This document shows positions 9,133 to 16,794 of a DNA stretch of 24,880 nt, piece after piece (position 1 is the first letter of the stretch; each line of letters begins with the position of its first letter). The DNA is taken from NCBI GenBank assembly GCA_013151875.1, contig JAADHL010000271.1, positions 1 through 24,880 of the forward strand, given 5' to 3'. The DNA comes from Deltaproteobacteria bacterium (lineage in GTDB: Bacteria > Myxococcota_A > UBA9042 > DTJE01). Both the position numbers and the translations under genes were made by a program. The notes beneath the pieces were generated by a model. It was not told where the DNA came from, searched no databases, and was given only the letters and a program-made list of their open reading frames with translations.

Positions 9133-11006
9133 TCGTTTACCTCGACGGTATGGTTCCCGTTGTCGGCGCCGTGCAGCGCCGGCGCTCCGCTGGTCAAACC
9201 GTGTTCTTTCTGCCTATATTTGTTGCGCACCGCTTCCCTCTCCAGCTCCCGTATGCTTCGATTCAAGCGGCTGATGCGCACTGCCATTTCATTCACGTCG
9301 TCGGGCGAGGCCTCGCTCTCCGAGGTCTGAAGCGACACCTCCAGCTCTTTGCGTTCACGTGTCAGGGCCAGGCGATGCAGCTCGGCCAGGGTCTCGGAAA
9401 AGGCCTGGTCCGCCAGTTCCTCCCTGAAGGTATCTGGTCTCCTGAACACCTCGATCACGGCAGAGCGGAGGGGGCCTCCGTCTTCGGCCCCGGTGACTAT
9501 CGCCTCCGCCGGATCGACCTCGCCGCCCAGACTGTGGGTCTGGATATCCTGCAACACCTCCCGCGCCTCGACATGGGTGACCCACGCGGGATCGCCCTCG
9601 TCGATAAACCTCTTGATAAAACGCGGATAGAGCAGCATCAATTCCAGCAGGGTCTTTTCAGGTACCGGGCAGGGCGCAACGTCCCCTTTTTCGTCCCGCG
9701 CGGCCCGCGGGTCGCGCAGCATCCTCTTCAGCTCGCGCACGTCCATTCCAAGGATACGCGCGAGTTCCTCCCGATAAAGGCCGAAACGGATGGGGTCCCG
9801 GTCCAGCGAGAACACCTCTTTTGCCTCTTCAACGACCTTGCGCAGGCCGTGCGGCGACCGGCCATGGACCTCCACCAGGGACTCGATCAGATACCTGATC
9901 ATGGGTCTGGCCCGCGCCAGAAGTTTCCTGAGCCCCTCCTTTCCCGAGGACCTCAGCAACGAATCGGGGTCCTCCCCGACGGGCATAAGGGCCACATGGC
10001 CCTCCACTTCGGCCTCAACCAGAAGCCCGACGGATTTTCTTGATGCCTTGCGCCCGGCCTCGTCCCCGTCAAAGACCAACACGATATTGCCGGCGAAACG
10101 CTTCAACCTGATGACCTGGGACCGGGTAAGGGCCGTGCCCAAGGGGGCCACCACATTGCCGAAACCCGCAGCGGCCATGGCCAGCACGTCGAAATTGCCC
10201 TCCACCACTATCGTCTGTTTCGCCTTTCGGATCTCTGAACGCGCCTGGTACAGTCCGAATACCGAATTTCCCTTTTGGAAGATCGGGGATTCGTGGCTGT
10301 TCGTGTATTTCGGCCCTTCCTCCATGGGTGGAATCAGGCGTCCTGAAAACGCGATGACCGCCCCGTCCAGATCGAATATGGGGAACAGCAGGCGTCCAAG
10401 GAATTTCTCGTACCAGTCCGAGTCGCCGAATTTCGACGGGACCAGGATGCCGGCCTCGCCCGCGTGCCGCAGGCGGACCTTTCGTTTCTTCAACTCATCG
10501 ATCAGATGGCCCCGCTGCGAGCCTCCATATCCCAGTCCGTACTGCTCGGCTATGGCGGGCGAGATGCCTCGATCATCCAGGTAGGCCCGGGCCTGTTCGC
10601 CTTCCGGTCCGTTTAGATTGGCCCTGAATATGGTCTGTGCCACCTGGTTTGCGTGAATCAGGTCGGATCGCTTGCGCTCGGCCGCCTCTACCTTTGGATC
10701 GGCGGGACCTTCGGGCCCCAGATCAACACCCGCTCGACGGGCCAGGCGACGGATGGCCTCGCTTCTGGACAGCCCCGCCGCCATCTGCAGGAATCTGACC
10801 GCGTCACCGCCCACCTGGCAACCAAAGCAATAAAAGAACTTCTTGTGCTCGATGACGTGGAACGAAGGTGTCTTTTCCTGGTGGAAAGGGCACAGGCCCT
10901 TGTACTCACGTCCCGCCTTTTGCAGCGTCACGTATTCCTGAACCACGTCCTTGATGCTGACCCGATCCAGGATCTGCTGGACCTTTGCGCGGTCGTAGCC
11001 GGCCAA
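9129..11006 (-). CDS. dnaG: DNA primase
   Basis: Synthesises RNA primers at the replication fork. The zinc ribbon reads KGLCPFHQEKTPSF then FYCFGCQVGGD. The RNA-polymerase core contains YLDDRGIS and the FSGR region. The Toprim domain has VVEGNFDVLAMAAAGF and VLVFDGDEAG with the acidic catalytic residues. A helicase-binding-type C-terminal region follows. I place the start at a TTG (11006, protein MAGYDRAKVQQILDRVSIKDVV, 625 aa). An in-frame ATG at 11069 would put the start upstream of a good -35/-10 pair (11038-11066), and the TTG has a G-rich site 5 nt before it. It overlaps rpoD by 4 nt. No rpsU is present upstream. Confidence 0.95.
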
Positions 11007-11037
11007 GACAACCCCCGCCCGGAGAAAAGGGCAGCGT

Positions 11038-11066
11038 ATACTAGGGGAAGAGGGTGGAAAAATCAA
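11038..11066 (-). promoter_or_regulatory. Predicted sigma70 promoter for dnaG-rpoD-folC operon
   Basis: On the minus strand TTGATT (11061-11066) and TAGTAT (11038-11043) are separated by exactly 17 nt. Transcription would begin about 20-25 nt before the TTG at 11006, which supports that start codon. Confidence 0.55.
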
Positions 11067-11104
11067 CAAAAACCGCCCAAATCCACCGTCAAATCTGCGT
11101 CAGA

Positions 11105-11234
11105 GACGGCGGAAACGAGTGCTTTGGCAAGGCAGCAAGCCGATTTGGGCGCAGGCGTACTGGATGCGTACTGGATGTACGTCGAGCACCAAATTGGTGA
11201 AGCCAACGCCGCCAAAGTGCCGTTGCTGTCGTCG
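11105..11234. repeat. Large imperfect palindromic intergenic element
   Basis: In the 317-bp gene-free stretch 11007-11323, the arm from about 11105 to 11160 matches the reverse complement of about 11179-11234. Shared blocks in order are GACG, AACG, CTTTGGC, ATTTGG and CGTAC. The centre is a tandem pair of GCGTACTGGAT (11155-11176) giving a CGTAC/GTACG tip. I see no open frame with a start signal, no transposase and no second copy in the window. It looks like a structured intergenic repeat or MITE-like element, or a stable RNA hairpin upstream of the dnaG promoter. Confidence 0.55.
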
Positions 11235-11246
11235 AATCGCGATGCA

Positions 11247-11268
11247 GGCGGTGGATTTGGGAACCGCC
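11247..11268. other. Hairpin adjoining the palindromic element
   Basis: GGCGGT (11247-11252) and ACCGCC (11263-11268) form a perfect 6-bp stem with a 10-nt loop, 13 nt beyond the large palindrome. There is no T-run on either side, so a terminator for the argS-GT87 unit is not demonstrated. It may belong to the same element. Confidence 0.4.
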
Positions 11269-11323
11269 GAGCGTGATCGGGAAAGCAACTTCAGGTCAAC
11301 CCAACGCTTGTGGATCCGAGTGG

Positions 11324-12499
11324 TCAGCAGGCGGAATCGACGGGCCGGACACGCCTGTCCAGCAACAGCATGCAGCCGGCGATAAGCGGTATGGTCATGG
11401 GAATCAGGGGGAAAATGTTCCTGCCGATCCACAGGCTGGAATCCCAGAAAAAGTCCATCTGAAGCATCGACAGCACGAAAATGGCCAGAAAAAGAATATC
11501 CAGCAGGCGGGCGGCTCTGGGTCGGGGGGGGGACCGCGTCCCATCGAATGCCCTGTCCATCCATACTGCAAAGGGTACAAAACACAGCGTATTCGAGTAG
11601 TTCCAGATAATCGGCGAAGCAAACCACGCCAGGATGAAAAGGATCGCCCAGTGGGTCTTGTCCCCGCCCCTTCGAAAACGGCCCAGTCCGAACGCCCCGA
11701 GGATCGCCGCCGCCAGAGTCAGGCCGAAAGGCAGGATCTGCCGTCCACCACTCATCCTATATGCCCATGCGGCCCACGAGTAATTGGACCCGAACCCAAG
11801 TTTGTCCTCGACCAGCGCCCCAGCCTGGGTCACGTAGTCCGTCATCCACGGCAATAAAAGCGAAGCCACCAGCAGCGCAAAGGCCGTAACGAGGCAGATC
11901 CGATCCTGCCTCCGGGACCGTCCGGCCATCCAACGGCCGGCCATGTAAACCAGGAATACCACCGGCACCGTTTTCAGAATGACGGCCAATGCGAACAAAA
12001 CGCCTGCCGCGACAGGCGCCCGTTTCAGCACGAGCAGCGCCAGCACCACGATAGCCGCGACCCCGATGGCGATATTCCCGTAATCGATCCCCACGTTGAC
12101 CATGTCGGTGAACAACAGCAGGAACAGGGCCAGGCCCCACGGCGATCCGACCCCCCCGGCCAATGCCGCGGCGCCTGCCAGCAGGACAAAGGCCGATGCC
12201 GCAAGCCACGCGAACCACCACTTGCTGGGGTCATTTCGCGTGGCCCCGACCGAGTCCAGAAAGAGGGCCAGGGCCGGATGGTACAAGTAGTCCGATTGCC
12301 CAGCCGGGCCATACGGGCTCTTTCCCTCCTCAACCGCGCGCGCGCCGTCAAGATAGGCCTGAAGGTCACAGCCGACATCAACCGTACGGTTCTGGAGGTA
12401 ATAGACCATCCAGCCCATGAAGATTGTCAACGCGATGGCCCACCACCATGTTTTCCCAATACGGAATTCCATCAGCATCCGATCCATTGAATCGAACAT
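11324..12499 (-). CDS. GT87/DUF2029-type polytopic membrane glycosyltransferase
   Basis: A 391-aa protein with about nine hydrophobic segments. It resembles the GT87 (DUF2029, PimE-like mannosyltransferase) family: an N-terminal helix (residues 18-36), then DVGCDLQAYLDGARAVEEGKSPYG and DYLYHPALALF, the acidic first loop and Y-x-P motif, then NVGIDYGNIAIGVAAIVVLAL and a VILKTVPVVFLVYM segment. Members use polyprenyl-phosphate sugars outside the membrane; donor and acceptor are unknown here. The ATG at 12499 has no convincing ribosome site and other ATGs follow at codons 5, 8 and 10, so the start is uncertain. It lies last in the argS unit, 33 nt after RidA. A run of nine C residues on the coding strand (11524-11532) falls near codons 322-325. 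Confidence 0.78.
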   Translation of the reverse strand: MFDSMDRMLMEFRIGKTWWWAIALTIFMGWMVYYLQNRTVDVGCDLQAYLDGARAVEEGKSPYGPAGQSDYLYHPALALFLDSVGATRNDPSKWWFAWLAASAFVLLAGAAALAGGVGSPWGLALFLLLFTDMVNVGIDYGNIAIGVAAIVVLALLVLKRAPVAAGVLFALAVILKTVPVVFLVYMAGRWMAGRSRRQDRICLVTAFALLVASLLLPWMTDYVTQAGALVEDKLGFGSNYSWAAWAYRMSGGRQILPFGLTLAAAILGAFGLGRFRRGGDKTHWAILFILAWFASPIIWNYSNTLCFVPFAVWMDRAFDGTRSPPRPRAARLLDILFLAIFVLSMLQMDFFWDSSLWIGRNIFPLIPMTIPLIAGCMLLLDRRVRPVDSAC

Positions 12500-12532
12500 C
12501 GATCACAGGGTTCCGCGGATCCGGGACGGATA

Positions 12533-12922
12533 TCAGTCCACCGCGATGGCATCGATCTCCACGCGGGCGCCCTTGGGCAGTCCCGCGACCTGCACCGTCG
12601 CGCGTGCGGGGCGATTATCACCGAAGTATTCGGCGTAAACCTCGTTGATGACACCGAAATCATCCATATCCACCAGGTAGATGGTGGTCTTGACCACGTT
12701 CCACCGGGCCAGGCCCCCGGCGATCAGCACCGCGTTCAGGTTTGCGAGGACCTGCCGTGTCTCGTCCGCGACGTCGCCGCCGATCATGGCGCCGGTGGAG
12801 GGGTCGATGGCGATTTGTCCGGACAGGAAGGTCATGCCGGCCGCTTTGGACCTGATCGCCTGCGAATAGGGACCAATTGCCTTGGGTGCCTGCGTTGTGT
12901 CGACCGCTGTCAAGTCCGTCAT
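12533..12922 (-). CDS. ridA: RidA family enamine/imine deaminase
   Basis: A small cytoplasmic enzyme that hydrolyses reactive 2-aminoacrylate-type enamines formed by PLP enzymes. The 129-aa sequence covers the whole YjgF/YER057c/UK114 fold: KAIGPYSQAI near residues 13-22, FLSGQIAIDPSTG (32-44) and the C-terminal signature ARATVQVAGLPKGARVEIDAIA. That signature contains the substrate-binding Arg and the active-site Glu of the RidA subgroup, so deaminase activity is likely. AGGAG lies 6 nt before the ATG. It follows the cupin gene by 20 nt and precedes GT87. Confidence 0.93.
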   Translation of the reverse strand: MTDLTAVDTTQAPKAIGPYSQAIRSKAAGMTFLSGQIAIDPSTGAMIGGDVADETRQVLANLNAVLIAGGLARWNVVKTTIYLVDMDDFGVINEVYAEYFGDNRPARATVQVAGLPKGARVEIDAIAVD

Positions 12923-12942
12923 GGAAGGCTCCTTTGAGTGAT

Positions 12943-13320
12943 TCAGGGGGCGCTGGTTCCCTCGCGACCGTATTCGTCCTCCAGGCGGACCACATCGTCC
13001 AGTTCCGGGGTCGACGTCTCCAGCAGGTCGCAGTCCTCGTCGTCTGGCGACATGAACCGATGGATGGTGCCCGGCGCGACGTGGAATGACCTGCCCGCCG
13101 GGACCAGGGTCCGCTTCGCCTTGTCGGCGGGGCCCAGTTCCAGGATCAGGACCCCTTTCATCACGTACAGCGTTTCATCCTTGACCTCATGGTACTGCCG
13201 TGACAGCAGGTGACCGCGGTCGATGTGCAGGACCTTGCCCACATATCGATCCGTGTGGGCCCAGATGATCTCGTGCCCCCAAGGTTTTTCGACCCTTACC
13301 GGTGTCTTGATGTCGGTCAT
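12943..13320 (-). CDS. Cupin, mannose-6-phosphate isomerase type II-like
   Basis: A single-domain cupin of 125 aa related to the isomerase half of bifunctional mannose-1-phosphate guanylyltransferases. Diagnostic features are the N-terminal KPWGHEIIWA (residues 12-21), YVGKVLHIDRGHLLSRQYHEVKDETLYV (26-53) and VAPGTIHRF (81-89). H44, E49 and H87 are candidate metal ligands. Such small versions may isomerise mannose 6-phosphate or only bind a sugar phosphate. The ATG starts 2 nt after the SPOR stop, so translation is probably coupled. Nearby GT87 and GT39 genes make supply of mannose donors attractive, as inference. Confidence 0.8.
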   Translation of the reverse strand: MTDIKTPVRVEKPWGHEIIWAHTDRYVGKVLHIDRGHLLSRQYHEVKDETLYVMKGVLILELGPADKAKRTLVPAGRSFHVAPGTIHRFMSPDDEDCDLLETSTPELDDVVRLEDEYGREGTSAP

Positions 13321-13322
13321 TT

Positions 13323-14306
13323 CTACTCCAGCGCGACCGGAATTGCCTCGGCGGCTTCCTTTGCGTTGAATTCGGCCGCGAATTCCTGGGCCTTCACGGC
13401 ATTGTCAAATCGTCCCATCCGCACACGGAACCACTTGTGGCCCTGCGCATCCGTGTACTTCACGATAAACGGCTTGTAACCCTTCAGAACCAGGGCGTTC
13501 ACGAACTCGGCCGCCTTGGCGCTTTCGCGATATGCGCGAACCTGGACCGCGAAGGCCTGTGGCGGCTGCGTCGTCACTTTTGCCGGGACGCGCGTCGCGG
13601 TTTTCTTTTTCAAGACCTTTGCCCGCGCCACTGCAATTGTTTTTTTCTTGACTGCTTTTTCCTTAATTGCTTTTTCCTTGATTGCTTTTACTTGCGATGC
13701 CTTGGTCACCGCCATGGCGGGTTTCGACTTCAAGGGCTGCCGCGCCTTGTCGGGCTTGGCGGGCGGCAGGACGGGAGGCACGCATCCGCCCAGGTCCTCA
13801 TAGACGCACGACATGCACATGGCCAGGTCCGTGACCGCGACGGAAGGCCAGGGCATGTCATCTTGGGCGAACACGGAGTCCGGTATCCTTACTGTTCCAC
13901 GCCGCAACGCCAGGGCCGGAGGGCCGTCATCCGCGCTCCTGGCGACGGCGAGCGGCCTGGGTGACGGGACAGGCAGGATCACCGCCTTTCGAATCAGGCG
14001 CGTCGGCCTCGAAGACAGGTCCATGACCGGGCGCGCACGCGGGCGCATCACCGGGAGTTCGGCTGGAAAGGATCCGCTGACCGGGGCCCCGGCGATCTCG
14101 GGATTGCTGACCAGGCCAGTAGTGCCGCCGCGATCACCCACCAACATGCCCAAAGCGAAGACGGCGGCCATCACCACGGTCAGGCCCAGACCGATGAAGC
14201 CCAGTTGACGAGGCTCCAGACTGACCGACACCTTTTCCCGGATGCGATCCATATCGCGCACGCCCAGACGTCCGGAGCCCTGAGCTTCATGCTCATCCCT
14301 GCTCAT
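13323..14306 (-). CDS. SPOR-domain membrane protein
   Basis: A bitopic envelope protein whose C-terminal SPOR domain should bind denuded peptidoglycan glycans at division sites. The 327-aa protein has a short charged cytoplasmic N-terminus, one membrane helix (LGFIGLGLTVVMAAVFALGMLV, about residues 37-58), a Pro/Arg-rich linker and a Lys-rich repeat segment (KAIKEKAIKEKAVKKK). The SPOR domain opens AFAVQVRAYRESAKAAEF and ends with FRVRMGRFDNAVKAQEF. The start at 14306 is preferred because GGAGG lies 5 nt upstream and it overlaps the argS end by 14 nt; an in-frame extension to 14453 lies within argS. A SPOR gene behind argS is, to my knowledge, a recurring deltaproteobacterial arrangement. Confidence 0.88.
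   Translation of the reverse strand: MSRDEHEAQGSGRLGVRDMDRIREKVSVSLEPRQLGFIGLGLTVVMAAVFALGMLVGDRGGTTGLVSNPEIAGAPVSGSFPAELPVMRPRARPVMDLSSRPTRLIRKAVILPVPSPRPLAVARSADDGPPALALRRGTVRIPDSVFAQDDMPWPSVAVTDLAMCMSCVYEDLGGCVPPVLPPAKPDKARQPLKSKPAMAVTKASQVKAIKEKAIKEKAVKKKTIAVARAKVLKKKTATRVPAKVTTQPPQAFAVQVRAYRESAKAAEFVNALVLKGYKPFIVKYTDAQGHKWFRVRMGRFDNAVKAQEFAAEFNAKEAAEAIPVALE
13641..13700. repeat. Four 15-bp tandem units encoding the Lys-rich linker of the SPOR protein
   Basis: Units begin at 13641, 13656, 13671 and 13686. The two middle copies differ by one base and the outer ones have diverged. They encode K-A-I-K-E type pentapeptides. The segment is much more A/T-rich than its surroundings and includes a run of seven T (13640-13646). 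Confidence 0.65.
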
Positions 14307-16011
14307 CGTCCCCTCCGTAATGCATCTCGTCCGGCGCGCCGACCCCCAGCATTCCAAGCCCCCTGGCCAGCACGGCCTTGACGCACGAAACCAGGAACAG
14401 GCGCGCAGCGGTCTTTTCAGCGTCATCTGAAATGACCTTGTCGGTATGCGCATAGCGCGTGTAGTACGAATGGAAACCCTTGACGAGGTCCATCAGATAG
14501 AAGGCCAGATGGTGGGGTTCCCGTTTTATCGCCGACGAGGCCACCACCCCAGGCAGTCGGGTCAACTGCTTCGCCATGTTCCGTTCTTCCGGCAGGGAAA
14601 GAACGTCGCCCAGGTCCTTGGACCACGGCGCGGGCATCAGGCCGGCGGCGTCCGCCTTGCGCAGGATGGATGCCACGCGGGCGTGTCCGTACTGCACATA
14701 GTAGACCGGGTTTTCCATGGATTGCGACTTGGCCAGATCGAGGTCGAACTCCATCTGCGAGTCCGCCTTGCGCAGCAAAAAGATGAAACGCACCGCGTCG
14801 GGCCCCACTTCGTCCACCACCTCCCTCAGGGTGACGAATCTGCCCGATCTCTTGCCCATGGGGACCACTTCGCCCCCGCGGGTCAGGGTCACCATCTGGA
14901 CCAACAGGACCTCCAGCATGTCCGGATCGTGCCCCATGGCGGCCATGGCCGCCTTAACGCGGGGGATGTAGCCATGGTGATCGGACCCCCAAATGTTGAT
15001 CAGTCTGGCGTACCCGCGTCCGGCCTTTTCGTGATGATATGCAATATCGGACGCGAAGTAGGTGGATATCCCGTTGCCCCGCACGATCACACGGTCATCC
15101 TCATCGTCGTCATCCATCCTGAACAGCACCGCCCCGCTTGCGTCCTTATAGGCCCGACCGCTGTCCAGCAGCGACTGAACGGCCAAAGGAACCAGGCCGC
15201 GGTCATGCAGGGAGCGTTCGCTGAACCACTGGTTGAAGCCCACCCCAAGGGCGTTCAGGTCGTCTTTTATCAGTTCCAGCAGGCGGCTGGATGCGAAACC
15301 GACTGCCGGGTTGTCGTCCACCGGCCCCAGGTCCTCATAGTCTTTTTCCAGGCTTTCACGCCCCTCGCCATGGGCGAATTCGGCCGCCAGTTCCCTGATG
15401 TAGTCGCCCAGATATCCGTTTTCGGGAAAATCGCCGTGCCCCAGCCCCAGGGTCTCTCGCCCCCTGGCGTAAAGAGAACGCCCCAGAGTGGCCATCTGAT
15501 TGCCCACGTCGTTGATGTAGTATTCGGTGTCAACATCATAACCGGCGGCCGACATGATCCGCGCAAGCGCATCGCCCAGGACCGCGCCCCTTGCATGACC
15601 CACATGCAGCGGCCCGGTGGGATTGGCGGACACAAATTCGATCAGCACCCGCTGGTTGCGGCCGGCCCCGGAGCCTCCGAAGCCCTCTGGATCAGCGGCG
15701 ATATCCTGGAGTTTCATGAACCAGGCCCTGGGATTGACCTTGAAATTCAGGAACCCAGGCGGCGCGAAGGTAATCGCGTCGAACAGGTCCGAGGGGGCGT
15801 CGACAACCTCCAGGATCGCGTTGCCGCAGTCCTTGGGCGATTTATGAGCTGCCTTCGCCATCGCCAAGGGTAGAGGACAACCGTAATCCCCGAACTCCTC
15901 GCGTTTCGGCCGCTCGATGATCACGTCCGGAAAGAAGTCCCCCGGGAGTTCGCCCCGACGCTTCAACTCCCCAACCGCCCGTGTAAGGATTTCTTCGACT
16001 ATCGTTTCCAT
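14293..16011 (-). CDS. argS: Arginyl-tRNA synthetase
   Basis: Charges tRNA-Arg. The class-I HIGH motif is in SANPTGPLHVGHARGAVLGDAL, followed by DTEYYINDVGNQM. The KMSKS-equivalent loop is MGKRSGRFVTL. The C-terminal DALR anticodon-binding domain begins near VYYVQYGHARVASIL. The N-terminal tRNA-recognition domain has GDYGCPLPLAMAKAAHKSP. At 572 aa from the ATG at 16011 it has the normal length; an in-frame extension to 16365 would run through the divergent lipB gene and is not credible. GGACGG lies 3 nt before the ATG. Just upstream is a (CG)5 run (16045-16054). It heads the argS-SPOR-cupin-ridA-GT87 unit. Confidence 0.97.
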   Translation of the reverse strand: METIVEEILTRAVGELKRRGELPGDFFPDVIIERPKREEFGDYGCPLPLAMAKAAHKSPKDCGNAILEVVDAPSDLFDAITFAPPGFLNFKVNPRAWFMKLQDIAADPEGFGGSGAGRNQRVLIEFVSANPTGPLHVGHARGAVLGDALARIMSAAGYDVDTEYYINDVGNQMATLGRSLYARGRETLGLGHGDFPENGYLGDYIRELAAEFAHGEGRESLEKDYEDLGPVDDNPAVGFASSRLLELIKDDLNALGVGFNQWFSERSLHDRGLVPLAVQSLLDSGRAYKDASGAVLFRMDDDDEDDRVIVRGNGISTYFASDIAYHHEKAGRGYARLINIWGSDHHGYIPRVKAAMAAMGHDPDMLEVLLVQMVTLTRGGEVVPMGKRSGRFVTLREVVDEVGPDAVRFIFLLRKADSQMEFDLDLAKSQSMENPVYYVQYGHARVASILRKADAAGLMPAPWSKDLGDVLSLPEERNMAKQLTRLPGVVASSAIKREPHHLAFYLMDLVKGFHSYYTRYAHTDKVISDDAEKTAARLFLVSCVKAVLARGLGMLGVGAPDEMHYGGDDEQG

Positions 16012-16119
16012 TTTCCGTCCAATGCGCCCGTTTCTTTTTACCCCCGCGCGCGCGTGACAGGCAAGTAGACGACGTCTGAAACAGTTGACCCGCGGTAGTC
16101 GGGGTGCAACGATGCCAGC

Positions 16120-16788
16120 ATGTCGATCGTGATTCGACAACTGGGACTGGTGGACTATGCGCGGGGCCTGGACATTCAGTCCGTGGCGGCCGGGGAAGTG
16201 CGTGACGGAGGGCTCAAGGGTATCGTGCTGGTGCTTCGTCATCCCCCGGCGATAACCATGGGACGCCGCACGGACCCTGCCGAGGTCCACGCCACGGGCC
16301 AGGAACTGCTGGACATGGGGATTGAACTGCACCGGGTGGATCGAGGCGGTGGCGCTACCTGGCATTATCCGGGCCAGGCCGTTGTGTATCCGGTGATCAG
16401 CCTTTCACGAACGAAAATGGACGTAGCCGGGGTCATTTCGCTGTTGGGAGATTCGGTGTTGGATGTCCTGGGTCGGCACGGCATCGAGGCCGAATGGGAT
16501 CAGAAGCGCCCCGGGGCCTACGTGGAAGGCGCCAAGATAGCCTCCGTCGGGCTCCATCTTTCGCGGGATGTGATTACGCACGGGCTGGCCCTCAACGTGG
16601 GCCCCGACCTTCGGGGGTTCAGCCTCATGGATCCATGCAAGGAGGCGGGCCTGAAAGTGACCTGCATGGCCTCGTTGATCCCAGGCCCATTGGACCCTGA
16701 CGAGGTGGGGATGGAACTGGCCCAAAGTTTCCTGCGCGGCCTTGGACACGGCTCGGTCAAAGTTGCGCGGGCACGGGATTTCCATTAG
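16120..16788 (+). CDS. lipB: Octanoyltransferase (lipoate biosynthesis)
   Basis: Transfers octanoyl from acyl carrier protein to the lipoyl domains of 2-oxoacid dehydrogenases and the glycine cleavage H protein. The 222-aa sequence contains the LipB landmarks: RHPPAITMGRR (40-50), RGGGATWHYPGQAVVYPV (75-92), GAKIASVGLHLSR (137-149) with the catalytic Lys139, HGLALNV (154-160) and MDPCKEAGLKVTCMASL with Cys173. Departures from the common forms are W-H-Y-P for y-H-G-P and P-C-K for P-C-G; the Lys/Cys pair is intact. The ribosome site is weak. It is divergent from argS, and the GYF_2/AgmX gene follows after 6 nt. No lipA is in the window. Confidence 0.93.
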   Translation: MSIVIRQLGLVDYARGLDIQSVAAGEVRDGGLKGIVLVLRHPPAITMGRRTDPAEVHATGQELLDMGIELHRVDRGGGATWHYPGQAVVYPVISLSRTKMDVAGVISLLGDSVLDVLGRHGIEAEWDQKRPGAYVEGAKIASVGLHLSRDVITHGLALNVGPDLRGFSLMDPCKEAGLKVTCMASLIPGPLDPDEVGMELAQSFLRGLGHGSVKVARARDFH

Positions 16789-16794
16789 TTTGGA

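Noticed and set aside
11007..11069. Upstream extension of dnaG to an ATG at 11069
   Set aside because: It would place the start codon before a good promoter, and the added residues do not resemble primase N-termini. The TTG at 11006 fits the family.
14446..15873. 475-codon plus-strand frame opposite argS
   Set aside because: Antisense to intact arginyl-tRNA synthetase; composition is typical of a shadow frame.
16045..16054. (CG)5 run in the argS/lipB gap as a functional Z-DNA element
   Set aside because: Five dinucleotides in a GC-rich genome can arise by chance; noted only as a feature of the argS leader.
16012..16365. N-terminal extension of argS to 16365
   Set aside because: It would run across the divergent lipB gene, and the added residues are unlike ArgRS.
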